Notes: generated from the sequence alone by a model not told the origin. A stretch of DNA of 10,731 nucleotides from an uncultured Clostridia bacterium (GCA_937914725.1 CALDMJ010000042.1:1-10731), one strand, 5' to 3'; positions 1 through 6,208 are shown, counted from the first letter of the stretch. Program-made: numbers and translations.

Positions 1-329
1 GAAATATGCAGCCGCGTATTGCGCTGCTTTATTTCGCTTTCGCGCTCCTCCACGCTTTTCCCGTTTTGCTTTTTAATAAAGTCGCGAAGCAAATCAAAGA
101 TGTAGTCAACTTCTTGCTTAGGGCGCTTCCAATTTTCGGTCGAAAAAGCAAAGACCGAAACGCAATTGATTCCGATTTCAAAGCAGTAGTCAACTATATT
201 TTCAAGCGCTTCAGCGCCCTTTTTATGACCGTACTTGCGCGGCATTTTGCGGCGGGTCGCCCAACGCCCGTTGCCGTCCATAATAAAGCCTATATGCGTG
301 GGCATTCGCCCTTGTTCAATCAGTTTCAT
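1..329 (-). CDS. uppS: Undecaprenyl diphosphate synthase, 3' end outside the window
   Basis: Cis-prenyltransferase that condenses isopentenyl diphosphate onto farnesyl diphosphate to make the C55 carrier lipid used for peptidoglycan and other wall polymers; it acts at the cytoplasmic face of the membrane. I read about 109 N-terminal residues by translating the minus strand from ATG at 329. The family signature HIGFIMDGNGRWA is at residues 12-24, with the catalytic Asp at 18, GHKKG at 34-38, and FAFSTENWKRP at 60-70. The frame is open to the window edge, so the other half of the protein (full length usually about 230-250 residues) lies beyond position 1. An AAGGA box six bases before the ATG supports this start. 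It follows frr by 132 bases; I see no convincing promoter in that gap, so read-through from frr is likely. The frr-uppS order is typical of Firmicutes. Confidence 0.96.
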   Translation of the reverse strand, partial: MKLIEQGRMPTHIGFIMDGNGRWATRRKMPRKYGHKKGAEALENIVDYCFEIGINCVSVFAFSTENWKRPKQEVDYIFDLLRDFIKKQNGKSVEERESEIKQRNTRLHI

Positions 330-461
330 TTCCAATCCTTTTCGTGCCAAAGCGCAAGTCGATGTAGGCACAAATTCCCTATTTATATTTTACGCCGAAA
401 TTTGCAACTTGTTACCTTTATTAAAGGATTGCTCTTTTTCCGTTTTTTATACTCCTCGCGA

Positions 462-1037
462 CTATACTTCCATCAATTCGTTTTCCTTGTCTTTTGTCAT
501 TGCGTCGATTTTATCGGTCGCATTGTCGAGAATTTTTTGAATTTCTTTTTCAGCAACTTCAAGTTCGTTTTCAGTAATTTTGCTGTCTTTTTTCAATTTT
601 CTATACTCGTCGATGCAGTCTCTACGCAAGTTTCTCATACCGACTTTGCGTTCCTCACACATTTTCTTGACCGTTTTGACAAGTTCTTTTCTTCTTTCTT
701 CCGTCAAAATTGGGAGTGAGAGGCGGACAACTTTGCCGTCCTCACTAGGATTGAGCCCCAAATCGGAGGCTTGGATTGCTTTAATAATATCTTTGATTGC
801 TGAGGCATCCCACGGCGAAATAACGATTGTGCGTGGGTCTGGGCACATAATGTTTGCCATTTGATTGACAGGCGTCATTGAGCCATAGTACTCTACCATA
901 AGTTTGTCAAGCAAACGAGGGTTTGCTCTGCCCGCTCTCAAACCAGCGAGTTCGCCAGCATATGCTGAAACAGCCTTATCAAGTTGTTCCTTCATATCCT
1001 GAATATATATTTCATTATCTTGATTTAAAAATAACAT
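462..1037 (-). CDS. frr: Ribosome recycling factor
   Basis: Cytoplasmic factor that, with EF-G, splits the post-termination ribosome so its subunits can be reused. The protein has 191 residues, close to the usual 185. Recognisable family segments are LAGLRAGRANPRLLDKL near the N-terminus, VEYYGSMTPVNQMA, the central IQASDLGLNPSEDG, LPILTEERRKEL, and VGMRNLRRDCIDEYRKL in the helical stalk. ATG at 1037 is supported by CCTTCCT (AGGAAGG on the coding strand) at 1044-1050, six bases upstream. It has its own strong promoter immediately after the plsY stop, and a long hairpin lies in its 5' leader, which suggests regulation separate from plsY. It is followed by uppS. Confidence 0.98.
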   Translation of the reverse strand: MLFLNQDNEIYIQDMKEQLDKAVSAYAGELAGLRAGRANPRLLDKLMVEYYGSMTPVNQMANIMCPDPRTIVISPWDASAIKDIIKAIQASDLGLNPSEDGKVVRLSLPILTEERRKELVKTVKKMCEERKVGMRNLRRDCIDEYRKLKKDSKITENELEVAEKEIQKILDNATDKIDAMTKDKENELMEV

Positions 1038-1063
1038 TTCACACCTTCCTAAATTCTAAAATC

Positions 1064-1126
1064 GGAAAATATCTTGCGCGCATTCACACACGAATTGATT
1101 GCGGTGGCGCGCAAAACATATTTTCC
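1064..1126 (-). promoter_or_regulatory. Long two-part hairpin in the frr 5' leader
   Basis: An inverted repeat lies between the frr promoter and its ribosome binding site. The outer stem pairs GGAAAATAT (1064-1072) with ATATTTTCC (1118-1126). After a small asymmetric internal loop, TTGCGCGC (1074-1081) pairs with GCGCGCAA (1107-1114). That makes 17 paired positions around a 25-base loop. It ends about 13 bases before the AGGAAGG box and would be transcribed from the promoter at 1142-1170. It lacks a strong following U-run, so it is not an ordinary terminator; it may act as a cis-regulatory leader, a processing or stability element, or an attenuator. The pairing is seen directly; the role is inference. 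Confidence 0.6.
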
Positions 1127-1141
1127 AATTCACTGCTAATA

Positions 1142-1170
1142 ATTATACTAGAAAAAACCAAAAAATGCAA
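1142..1170 (-). promoter_or_regulatory. Sigma-A promoter of frr
   Basis: Read on the minus strand, TTGCAT (1165-1170) and a perfect TATAAT (1142-1147) are separated by 17 bases. The -35 box directly abuts the plsY stop codon (1171-1173). Transcription would begin near 1135, giving a leader of about 100 bases that contains the hairpin at 1064-1126. There is no terminator between plsY and frr, so frr can probably be transcribed both from here and by read-through. Confidence 0.75.
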
Positions 1171-1848
1171 CTAATCGGACGTCTTTTTCTTGAAATACTT
1201 TAGTAAATCGGTTTTTCTTTCTTCCCCTTTAATGAGTCTAGCGATATTTGAGCGGTGGAAGAATATTGTCAGCGCCCAAACAAGCGCGAGGACGACGTAC
1301 ATTATAGGGCTTGCGCCGTGCGGCATAAAGCAAAGTTGGAGTGCGATGACGAGGGTTACAAAAATCATTGACATTACGCTCATATACTTTACAAGTAGCA
1401 TTACCAAAAAGCAAATCAAGAAAATTATTAGCGTACATATTGGCTGCGCGACAATGCACATTCCAAACACGGATGCGACGCCTTTGCCGCCTTTGAACTG
1501 GTACACGACGGGGAATGCGTGCCCAAGCACTGCGGCAAAGCCGCAAAGATAGAGCGCGAGATAACTTTCGCTTGTGCCCATCAAGATTATGCCGTGCTCA
1601 AGCCCTACATATCCCCCAAAGACCAAAACGCCGAAAAGTGCGGGCAGTGCGCCTTTCATAATGTCGAGCAGGAAAACAGCAACACCCGCTTTGCCGCCGA
1701 GCGTACGAAGCGTGTTTGTTGCCCCCGGATTGCCGCTACCTTGCTGCGTTATGTCAACTTTGTGTTTGCGGGCAATTATGCGCGCGAAACTGAGGTTGCC
1801 AAGCAAATATGAAAAAATTATCAAACCTATCAATAAAGTAATTTCCAT
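1171..1848 (-). CDS. plsY: Glycerol-3-phosphate acyltransferase PlsY
   Basis: Integral membrane acyltransferase that moves the acyl group from acyl-phosphate (made by PlsX) to glycerol-3-phosphate, giving lysophosphatidic acid, the first step of phospholipid synthesis in most Firmicutes. The 225-residue protein has several hydrophobic segments and all three family motifs: SGNPGATN followed by TLRTLGG, then GHAFPVVYQFKGGKGVA, and near the C-terminus HRSNIARLIKGEE. The C-terminus is Lys-rich. ATG at 1848 has GGAG five bases upstream (1854-1857). A strong promoter lies directly before it and a terminator before that, so it starts a transcription unit, followed by frr and uppS. Its position between tsf and frr is unusual, because Firmicutes normally carry pyrH there. 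Confidence 0.97.
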   Translation of the reverse strand: MEITLLIGLIIFSYLLGNLSFARIIARKHKVDITQQGSGNPGATNTLRTLGGKAGVAVFLLDIMKGALPALFGVLVFGGYVGLEHGIILMGTSESYLALYLCGFAAVLGHAFPVVYQFKGGKGVASVFGMCIVAQPICTLIIFLICFLVMLLVKYMSVMSMIFVTLVIALQLCFMPHGASPIMYVVLALVWALTIFFHRSNIARLIKGEERKTDLLKYFKKKTSD

Positions 1849-1871
1849 TTCTTCTCCATTTTTATTACTTG

Positions 1872-1900
1872 ATTATACCATATTTGCATCAGTTTGGCAA
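1872..1900 (-). promoter_or_regulatory. Sigma-A promoter of plsY
   Basis: Read on the minus strand, TTGCCA (1895-1900) and a perfect TATAAT (1872-1877) are separated by 17 bases, with TGG immediately before the -10 (extended -10). The start site would be about 15-20 bases before the plsY ATG, leaving a very short leader. It lies just downstream of the tsf terminator. Confidence 0.8.
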
Positions 1901-1912
1901 GTTTTAGTAACA

Positions 1913-1949
1913 AAAAAGCGGCGCAAAACCTGCATTTGCTCCGCTTTTT
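1913..1949 (-). terminator. Rho-independent terminator after tsf
   Basis: AAAAAGCGG (1913-1921) pairs with CCGCTTTTT (1941-1949). Inside, GCAAA (1923-1927) pairs with TTTGC (1935-1939) around a seven-base loop. On the minus strand the stem runs into a T tract. The plus-strand side also ends in a T-rich stretch, so it could work in both directions. It closes the rpsB-tsf unit and isolates it from plsY. Confidence 0.85.
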
Positions 1950-1981
1950 ATTATATTTAATTGTTAGATTAGGCGCAAAAA

Positions 1982-2605
1982 TTAGTCAGCGTTCCAATCT
2001 CTCTTTTCCATACCCTCGCCAACTTCAAATACAACAAATCTACGGATAGCGATTTTTTCGCCGATTGACATTGTTGCTTCGTTGATAAGGTCAACAATTT
2101 TGAGGTCAGGGTTTTTGACGTATTGTTGTTCCATAAGGCAAACTTCGCCATAAAATTTTTCAATTCTTCCTGCGACAATCTTTTCAGCGATTGCTTCAGG
2201 CTTGCCCTCTTCCATTGCTTGCGCTTTGGCAATTTCTTTTTCTTTAGCCAAAACGTCGGCAGGGACATCTTCACGCGTCAAGTATTGTGGACGGCTTGCT
2301 GCGATGTGCATTGCAACGTTGTTGCAAAGTTCTGCAAACTTGTCAGTTTTAGCAACAAAGTCTGTTTCGCAGTTTACTTCAACCATAACGCAAATTTGAC
2401 CTTGACTCATATGGTTGTACATTCCTATTCTACCATTGGATGCGATTCTGTCGCTTTTCTTAGCGGCTTTTGCCATTCCTTTTTCACGGAGCCAGTCGAC
2501 TGCTTTGTCAAAATCTCCGTCGCACTCAACAAGTGCTTTTTTGCATTCCATCATCCCTGCATCTGTTTTTGCTCTCAATTTAGCAACATCTTGTGCTGAT
2601 ACCAT
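1982..2605 (-). CDS. tsf: Translation elongation factor Ts
   Basis: Guanine nucleotide exchange factor that regenerates EF-Tu-GTP in the cytoplasm. The 207-residue protein starts with a UBA-like domain: VAKLRAKTDAGMMECKKAL at about residues 8-26, the EF-Ts signature, followed by DFDKAVDWLREKG. The core contains VEVNCETDFVAKTDKF, the second signature. At 207 residues this is a short form, similar to other roughly 200-215-residue bacterial EF-Ts proteins and shorter than the roughly 290-residue forms, so it probably has a single compact core subdomain. ATG at 2605 has AGGAGA seven bases upstream. It follows rpsB by 95 bases, a gap holding an inverted repeat, and is presumably cotranscribed with it. 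Confidence 0.98.
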   Translation of the reverse strand: MVSAQDVAKLRAKTDAGMMECKKALVECDGDFDKAVDWLREKGMAKAAKKSDRIASNGRIGMYNHMSQGQICVMVEVNCETDFVAKTDKFAELCNNVAMHIAASRPQYLTREDVPADVLAKEKEIAKAQAMEEGKPEAIAEKIVAGRIEKFYGEVCLMEQQYVKNPDLKIVDLINEATMSIGEKIAIRRFVVFEVGEGMEKRDWNAD

Positions 2606-2637
2606 AATTTTATCTCCTAATTTTCAATTTTAATGAA

Positions 2638-2677
2638 ATCAAAATTTGCAATTTACCTGCATTTTGCAAATTTTGAT
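2638..2677 (-). repeat. Perfect inverted repeat in the rpsB-tsf spacer
   Basis: ATCAAAATTTGCA (2638-2650) is the exact reverse complement of TGCAAATTTTGAT (2665-2677); one more A-T pair extends it to 14 bp around a 12-base loop. It fills much of the 95-base gap. No U-run follows it, so it is not a standard terminator. It could be a partial attenuator, an RNA processing site or a 3'-end stabiliser that sets the S2 to EF-Ts ratio. The repeat is seen; the role is inference. Confidence 0.6.
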
Positions 2678-2700
2678 ATCTAGTTCACATATAATAATGA

Positions 2701-3651
2701 TTATTTGTTTTCTTCTGCTTCAGCGATTTTTTCTTCGATAGTTTTTTCTTTCTTTTCTACCTTTGCTTCTTTCACTTCAGCTTTCTTTTCTTTGTTTTCG
2801 ACTTTCTTGTCGTCTTTCTTTACTGGCTTTTTAGCCTTTTTCTTGCCTTTTTTATTTGCTGCGTCTTCAGCAAGTTCACTTTCGATAGCGGATGTAACAT
2901 CAGTTGTTTCGAGCGCTTTTGCGATGTCAAATGATTCGTCCTCTTCAAGTGCGCTTCTGTCGATTTCGATGCCTTCGCGTGCTTCGATAACTGCGTCAGC
3001 GAGTGAACCAGCAATCAACTTGATTGCGCGGATAGCGTCGTCGTTCCCTGGAATGCAGATGTCGACGTCGTCAGGGTCGCAGTTTGTGTCGATGAGACCA
3101 ATCAAAGGAATATTCATCAAATGCGCTTCTTTGATAGCGATTGCTTCTTTCTTTGAGTCAACGACAAAGATAACTCCTGGCATCGTTGTCATATCGCGGA
3201 TACCATTGAGGTTCTTAGCAAGTTTTTCGTGTTCTTGCTTCAATTTAACAACTTCTTTCTTTGGAAGAAGGTCGAATTCGCCTGTCTTTTCCATTTGTTC
3301 GATTTTCTTCATTTTTTCAACTGAAGAACGAATTGTCTTGAAGTTTGTGAGTGTTCCGCCAAGCCAACGGTTGTTAATGTAGAACATTCCGCAGCGCTTT
3401 GCTTCTTGCTCGATTGCTTCGCTTGCTTGCTTTTTTGTGCCGACAAACAAAATTGTTTTACCTTCTTTGACGGCTTCTTTGACATAGTTGTACGCTTCTT
3501 CAGCAAGTTTAACGGTGTCCTCAAGGTTGATGATGTGGATATCATTTCTTGATGTGAAGATGTACTTCTTCATTTTAGGGTTCCATTTTCTTGTTTGGTG
3601 CCCGAAGTGAACCCCTGCTTCAAGCAACTGTTTCATAGATATTATTGGCAT
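2701..3651 (-). CDS. rpsB: 30S ribosomal protein S2 with a long charged C-terminal tail
   Basis: Small-subunit ribosomal protein that binds last during 30S assembly and helps recruit S1-type proteins and mRNA. The start is set at ATG 3651 ([20 protein letters not shown]), which matches the conserved S2 N-terminus; AGGAGG lies about 11 bases upstream. The family motifs [13 protein letters not shown] (residues 15-27), FVGTKKQA (69-76), [12 protein letters not shown] (93-104) and [17 protein letters not shown] (181-197) are intact. The S2 core ends near residue 227. The protein then continues to 316 residues with a tail rich in Lys, Glu and Ala, especially residues 266-316, whereas typical S2 is about 230-260 residues. 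It begins the rpsB-tsf unit behind a strong promoter and a structured leader. Confidence 0.98.
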   Translation of the reverse strand: MPIISMKQLLEAGVHFGHQTRKWNPKMKKYIFTSRNDIHIINLEDTVKLAEEAYNYVKEAVKEGKTILFVGTKKQASEAIEQEAKRCGMFYINNRWLGGTLTNFKTIRSSVEKMKKIEQMEKTGEFDLLPKKEVVKLKQEHEKLAKNLNGIRDMTTMPGVIFVVDSKKEAIAIKEAHLMNIPLIGLIDTNCDPDDVDICIPGNDDAIRAIKLIAGSLADAVIEAREGIEIDRSALEEDESFDIAKALETTDVTSAIESELAEDAANKKGKKKAKKPVKKDDKKVENKEKKAEVKEAKVEKKEKTIEEKIAEAEENK

Positions 3652-3679
3652 AAACTTTATTACCTCCTCGTTTTGCACC

Positions 3680-3743
3680 CTCAAAGGTTGAAACTCCGCA
3701 AAGAACCTACGTTCTAGGCACGACTTTGCGAATACTCTTTGAG
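3680..3743 (-). ncRNA. Structured rpsB leader, candidate S2 autoregulatory RNA
   Basis: Three nested helices can be drawn between the rpsB promoter and its ribosome binding site. The outer helix pairs CTCAAAG (3680-3686) with CTTTGAG (3737-3743). The middle helix pairs CGCAAAG (3697-3703) with CTTTGCG (3724-3730). The inner hairpin pairs CCTA (3706-3709) with TAGG (3715-3718). GAAC (3703-3706) and GTTC (3711-3714) offer a competing or pseudoknot pairing. The internal loop between the outer and middle helices is asymmetric, as in protein-binding leaders. S2 is known to regulate rpsB-tsf through its leader in E. coli; whether this element binds S2 is inference. I cannot assign it to a named RNA family by eye. 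Confidence 0.6.
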
Positions 3744-3765
3744 TGATTTATATATGAACTTTAAT

Positions 3766-3794
3766 ATATTACCACATATTGAAAAAAAATGCAA
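3766..3794 (-). promoter_or_regulatory. Sigma-A promoter of rpsB-tsf
   Basis: On the minus strand, TTGCAT (3789-3794) and TAATAT (3766-3771) are separated by 17 bases, with TGG directly before the -10. Transcription would start near 3759, about 15 bases before the first helix of the leader, giving a leader of roughly 105-110 bases. Confidence 0.65.
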
Positions 3795-3829
3795 TGATTT
3801 TTGACCACTTTTTCATTTTTTTATAAAAA

Positions 3830-3864
3830 GAAAACCTTGCTTTTTTTTTGCTAACAAGGTTTTC
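3830..3864 (-). terminator. Terminator after the phase-variable surface protein gene
   Basis: GAAAACCTTG (3830-3839) pairs perfectly with CAAGGTTTTC (3855-3864) over a 15-base loop that includes an A/T run. On the minus strand the stem is followed by TTTT and then AT-rich sequence. It begins 14 bases after the stop codon of the surface protein gene and lies upstream of the rpsB promoter, so it separates the two units. The U-run is short, so it may be leaky. Confidence 0.75.
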
Positions 3865-3878
3865 CTTTCAAATTTGCA

Positions 3879-6131
3879 TCAAACCACGGTGTAGTTGTTC
3901 GGGATGTCCCCACCCGAGGCAACTATTGTGTGAATTTCGTTGTTTGATTGTGGCGTGAATGTCGTTTTCGTGATGTCCTCCGTGCCGTCTAAGGTCAATT
4001 TCCATAGGTATGGCTTGAACACCAGTATTGTATAGGTCATTCCGCCTTGCAATGTAAATTCAAATGTTTGCTCTTTTTCTTCACGCTTGACGAATACTGA
4101 ATAAAATTCAGCGTAGCCGCCGACTCCGTCGGCTCGCAGGATGTATATCACTAGCCCCGCGTCCTTATCGGAGTCCGTATTCACAAATGTGGCGCGGAAC
4201 GCCACTGCATATTCTTGCGTTGCGTCCGTTATTTGATACTTTACATTTACTTCACTCGTTTTCGCGTTGGATATTGTTATAGTTATTTCATTATCCCCGT
4301 CGGAGTTTGTTGTTACCGCACTCACCGCGTAATCGCAGATTCCGCTGGCTGTGTATGTTTGCCCAGCCGTGAGCGAACTCAATTCTATCGACTGCGTCGA
4401 AGAATTGAGTATTAAGGATTTTAATATTTTTGAACTATCGTATACCAACTTGAATGACGTTGAAGAATATTGAGAATTAGAACTATTTGTACTACTCTTA
4501 ACGATATAAGGATTATACTTTTTCGCCGCCTTTGAATTAAAAACTACGTTTTTGGCGGCGATATAGCCAGACTGAGCGCTGGCAGATACCTTACAAAGTT
4601 CTTTTGTAAGGGCCCCCAGAGAGAGATGGAGCGCTACACGAACGCCGCCAGTGTAGTTAACACCATCGTTGCGATCGTCACCATCCCAGCTGAGTCCGCG
4701 CGCGCTATAGTCATCGCTAGAATAGCCAGAACGCAGCCACGCCCAGGAATTTGATGCGCGGTCGTACGCGTTGAGTTCCCATAACCCAGTTCGGTTCGCG
4801 TTTTTGTGAGATGAAGTATATGCTTCTGAATTTATCCCTGCTGTTGCTTTAGAATAATTGCTATCAAGGTATATAATGTCGTTTGCTTCATCATATAGTC
4901 TACCTGTATCCTGCAATTGACTTGTAGCAGTTTGACCATAGCCTGTGTGTAACACTTCAAAACCACTTGGCAACCACAATTTATCGGCATAGTTAGTGTC
5001 TATTGATGACCACGATTTCCAGCCGTCTCCCAATCCGTCTAAGCCGTTGTTTACACCGTATTCATAACCCCAACTTGAGTCTGCTGCGTCACAATAGCCG
5101 CTTGCGCCAGTATGAATTTCATCAGTTGTTCCGCTCATCCAATTGTTGCCGCTAGATATGCTTGGTGTTTTTGAAGTCAAACCGCGTGCAGATGTTTGGT
5201 AAGCACTACTTTGCCAGCCACCAAGATTTAAGTACGTGCCATTCTCTACTGTTGTTTTGCTCATATCACTTGCGCCACTTGACGACAATTGATATGGGGC
5301 TACTATGTATTGGTCGGCTTTACTAAAATAGTCATCTCCTATCAAAGTTGTATAATCCGCTAGAATTACATCGCGAATATCACTTGTTGAGTAGTTCCCG
5401 TAACTACTATCAAATGTTTGACTTGTTAAGTATGGACGAGCCATATATAGTGTGAGGACGTCATTTAGTGTGCCGTTTTTGTCCCTTATTGAGCGATATA
5501 CTGCTTGCCAGTACTGCGATGTAAATTGATTGATATTTGAATCAGTTTCGCCTACTGTATCAAACAACTTCACAAGTATTTGTGCGTTGCCCGCTTTGTT
5601 GCCTGTTAGGTTACCGTACTGCCCAAAGTTTTTTGCTGAAAGGTATGTTGGGGCGTTCGTGTTTTCCGTTGTGCCTTTCCATACGCTTTCACTGTCTACC
5701 ATATTTAGCAAATCGGCTAGGACTTCCGCGTCCACTGTTCCGCCTGTTTTGAACAGCGGCTTGATGTTGGCGTTGGCAACACCTGTGCTTGTGTCCGCAG
5801 AACCCGTTGTTGCACTGCGCGCGCTGTCGCCTGCTATGAACACGGGCGCGTTGATGTAGAACGTGTCGTCGCTGGGTCCGCCTGCCGTTAGATTATAACG
5901 GGTGGCGAGTCCTGCAAGTGGACATAGTGAGAATACTGCAAAGACGCAAAACACCAAAAGCCACAACATCATTTGTGTGGTTCGCTGTGTCTTGTATTTA
6001 GTTTTTATACCTTTGGACGCAAAATTTACAAAATTTTTCGCCTTATTTGGGGCTTGTTTGAGATTTGAAGTTTGTCCTAATTGTGGATAACTATTATACC
6101 CCCCCCCCCCCCATTTAGTTAAGTACTTCAT
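3879..6131 (-). CDS. Secreted protein with C-type-lectin/DUF6273-like domain, translated through a 14-G tract (putatively phase-variable)
   Basis: No named family fits the full protein (750 residues). ATG at 6131 (MKYLTKW) is chosen because AAAGGAG lies nine bases upstream (6141-6147). Codons 7-11 are a run of 14 G encoding Trp and four Gly. A long polar, Lys-rich stretch (12-53) precedes a hydrophobic core (about 55-70), probably a signal peptide with possible cleavage near residue 76 (GLA). The middle part is rich in Ser, Thr, Tyr, Gly and Asp. DKLWLPSGFE (about 382-391), WLRSGYSS (about 465-472) and GVRVALHLSL (about 496-505) resemble DUF6273/C-type-lectin-fold ligand-binding domains. The rest (about 506-750) looks beta-rich. 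No LPxTG motif, lipobox or C-terminal membrane anchor is visible, so surface attachment is unproven. One base more or less in the G run gives an early stop, implying on/off switching. It is monocistronic, with its own promoter and terminator. Codon use is mosaic. A role in adhesion or host/phage interaction is inference only. Confidence 0.85.
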   Translation of the reverse strand: MKYLTKWGGGGYNSYPQLGQTSNLKQAPNKAKNFVNFASKGIKTKYKTQRTTQMMLWLLVFCVFAVFSLCPLAGLATRYNLTAGGPSDDTFYINAPVFIAGDSARSATTGSADTSTGVANANIKPLFKTGGTVDAEVLADLLNMVDSESVWKGTTENTNAPTYLSAKNFGQYGNLTGNKAGNAQILVKLFDTVGETDSNINQFTSQYWQAVYRSIRDKNGTLNDVLTLYMARPYLTSQTFDSSYGNYSTSDIRDVILADYTTLIGDDYFSKADQYIVAPYQLSSSGASDMSKTTVENGTYLNLGGWQSSAYQTSARGLTSKTPSISSGNNWMSGTTDEIHTGASGYCDAADSSWGYEYGVNNGLDGLGDGWKSWSSIDTNYADKLWLPSGFEVLHTGYGQTATSQLQDTGRLYDEANDIIYLDSNYSKATAGINSEAYTSSHKNANRTGLWELNAYDRASNSWAWLRSGYSSDDYSARGLSWDGDDRNDGVNYTGGVRVALHLSLGALTKELCKVSASAQSGYIAAKNVVFNSKAAKKYNPYIVKSSTNSSNSQYSSTSFKLVYDSSKILKSLILNSSTQSIELSSLTAGQTYTASGICDYAVSAVTTNSDGDNEITITISNAKTSEVNVKYQITDATQEYAVAFRATFVNTDSDKDAGLVIYILRADGVGGYAEFYSVFVKREEKEQTFEFTLQGGMTYTILVFKPYLWKLTLDGTEDITKTTFTPQSNNEIHTIVASGGDIPNNYTVV
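6099..6112 (+). repeat. Homopolymer of 14 C (14 G on the coding strand), slippage tract
   Basis: An uninterrupted run of 14 C on the plus strand lies 17 bases inside the start of the surface protein gene. Read on the coding strand it completes TGG and gives four GGG codons. With 14 G the 750-residue frame is open. With 13 G the frame runs GGT ATA ATA GTT ATC CAC AAT and stops at TAG. With 15 G it reads GTA and stops at TAA. Such tracts are classic contingency loci through slipped-strand mispairing. It is the only homopolymer of this kind of C or G in the window. Confidence 0.9.
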
Positions 6132-6169
6132 TTTTTTGTTCTCCTTTACTAAATAACTTGTAATTTTAA

Positions 6170-6208
6170 AGCGCTGCAAATGCGCTAAAATCACATTTAT
6201 GATTTTAG
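6170..6208 (-). promoter_or_regulatory. Overlapping inverted repeats at the surface gene start site (possible operator or leader switch)
   Basis: CTAAAATC (6185-6192) and GATTTTAG (6201-6208) form a perfect 8-bp inverted repeat with an eight-base spacer. It overlaps the -10 box by two bases and covers the expected start of transcription, a usual place for a repressor operator. A second inverted repeat, AGCGC (6170-6174) with GCGCT (6182-6186), shares two bases with the first, so as RNA the two hairpins would exclude each other. The repeats are seen; regulator binding is inference. Confidence 0.45.

Noticed and set aside
6..719. Long plus-strand reading frame of 237 codons
   Set aside because: It is antisense to uppS and frr, whose family motifs are unmistakable; its protein is Phe-rich and low in information, typical of a shadow frame.
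2705..3382. Plus-strand reading frame of 225 codons opposite rpsB
   Set aside because: It is an artefact of the Lys/Glu-rich tail of S2 read backwards (Ser/Phe-rich); no ribosome binding site or motif.
3879..6131. The surface gene as a pseudogene or sequencing error because of the G run
   Set aside because: The given sequence keeps a full open frame with a matching start, ribosome binding site, promoter and terminator. A homopolymer miscall is possible, but the tract itself is real enough to report.
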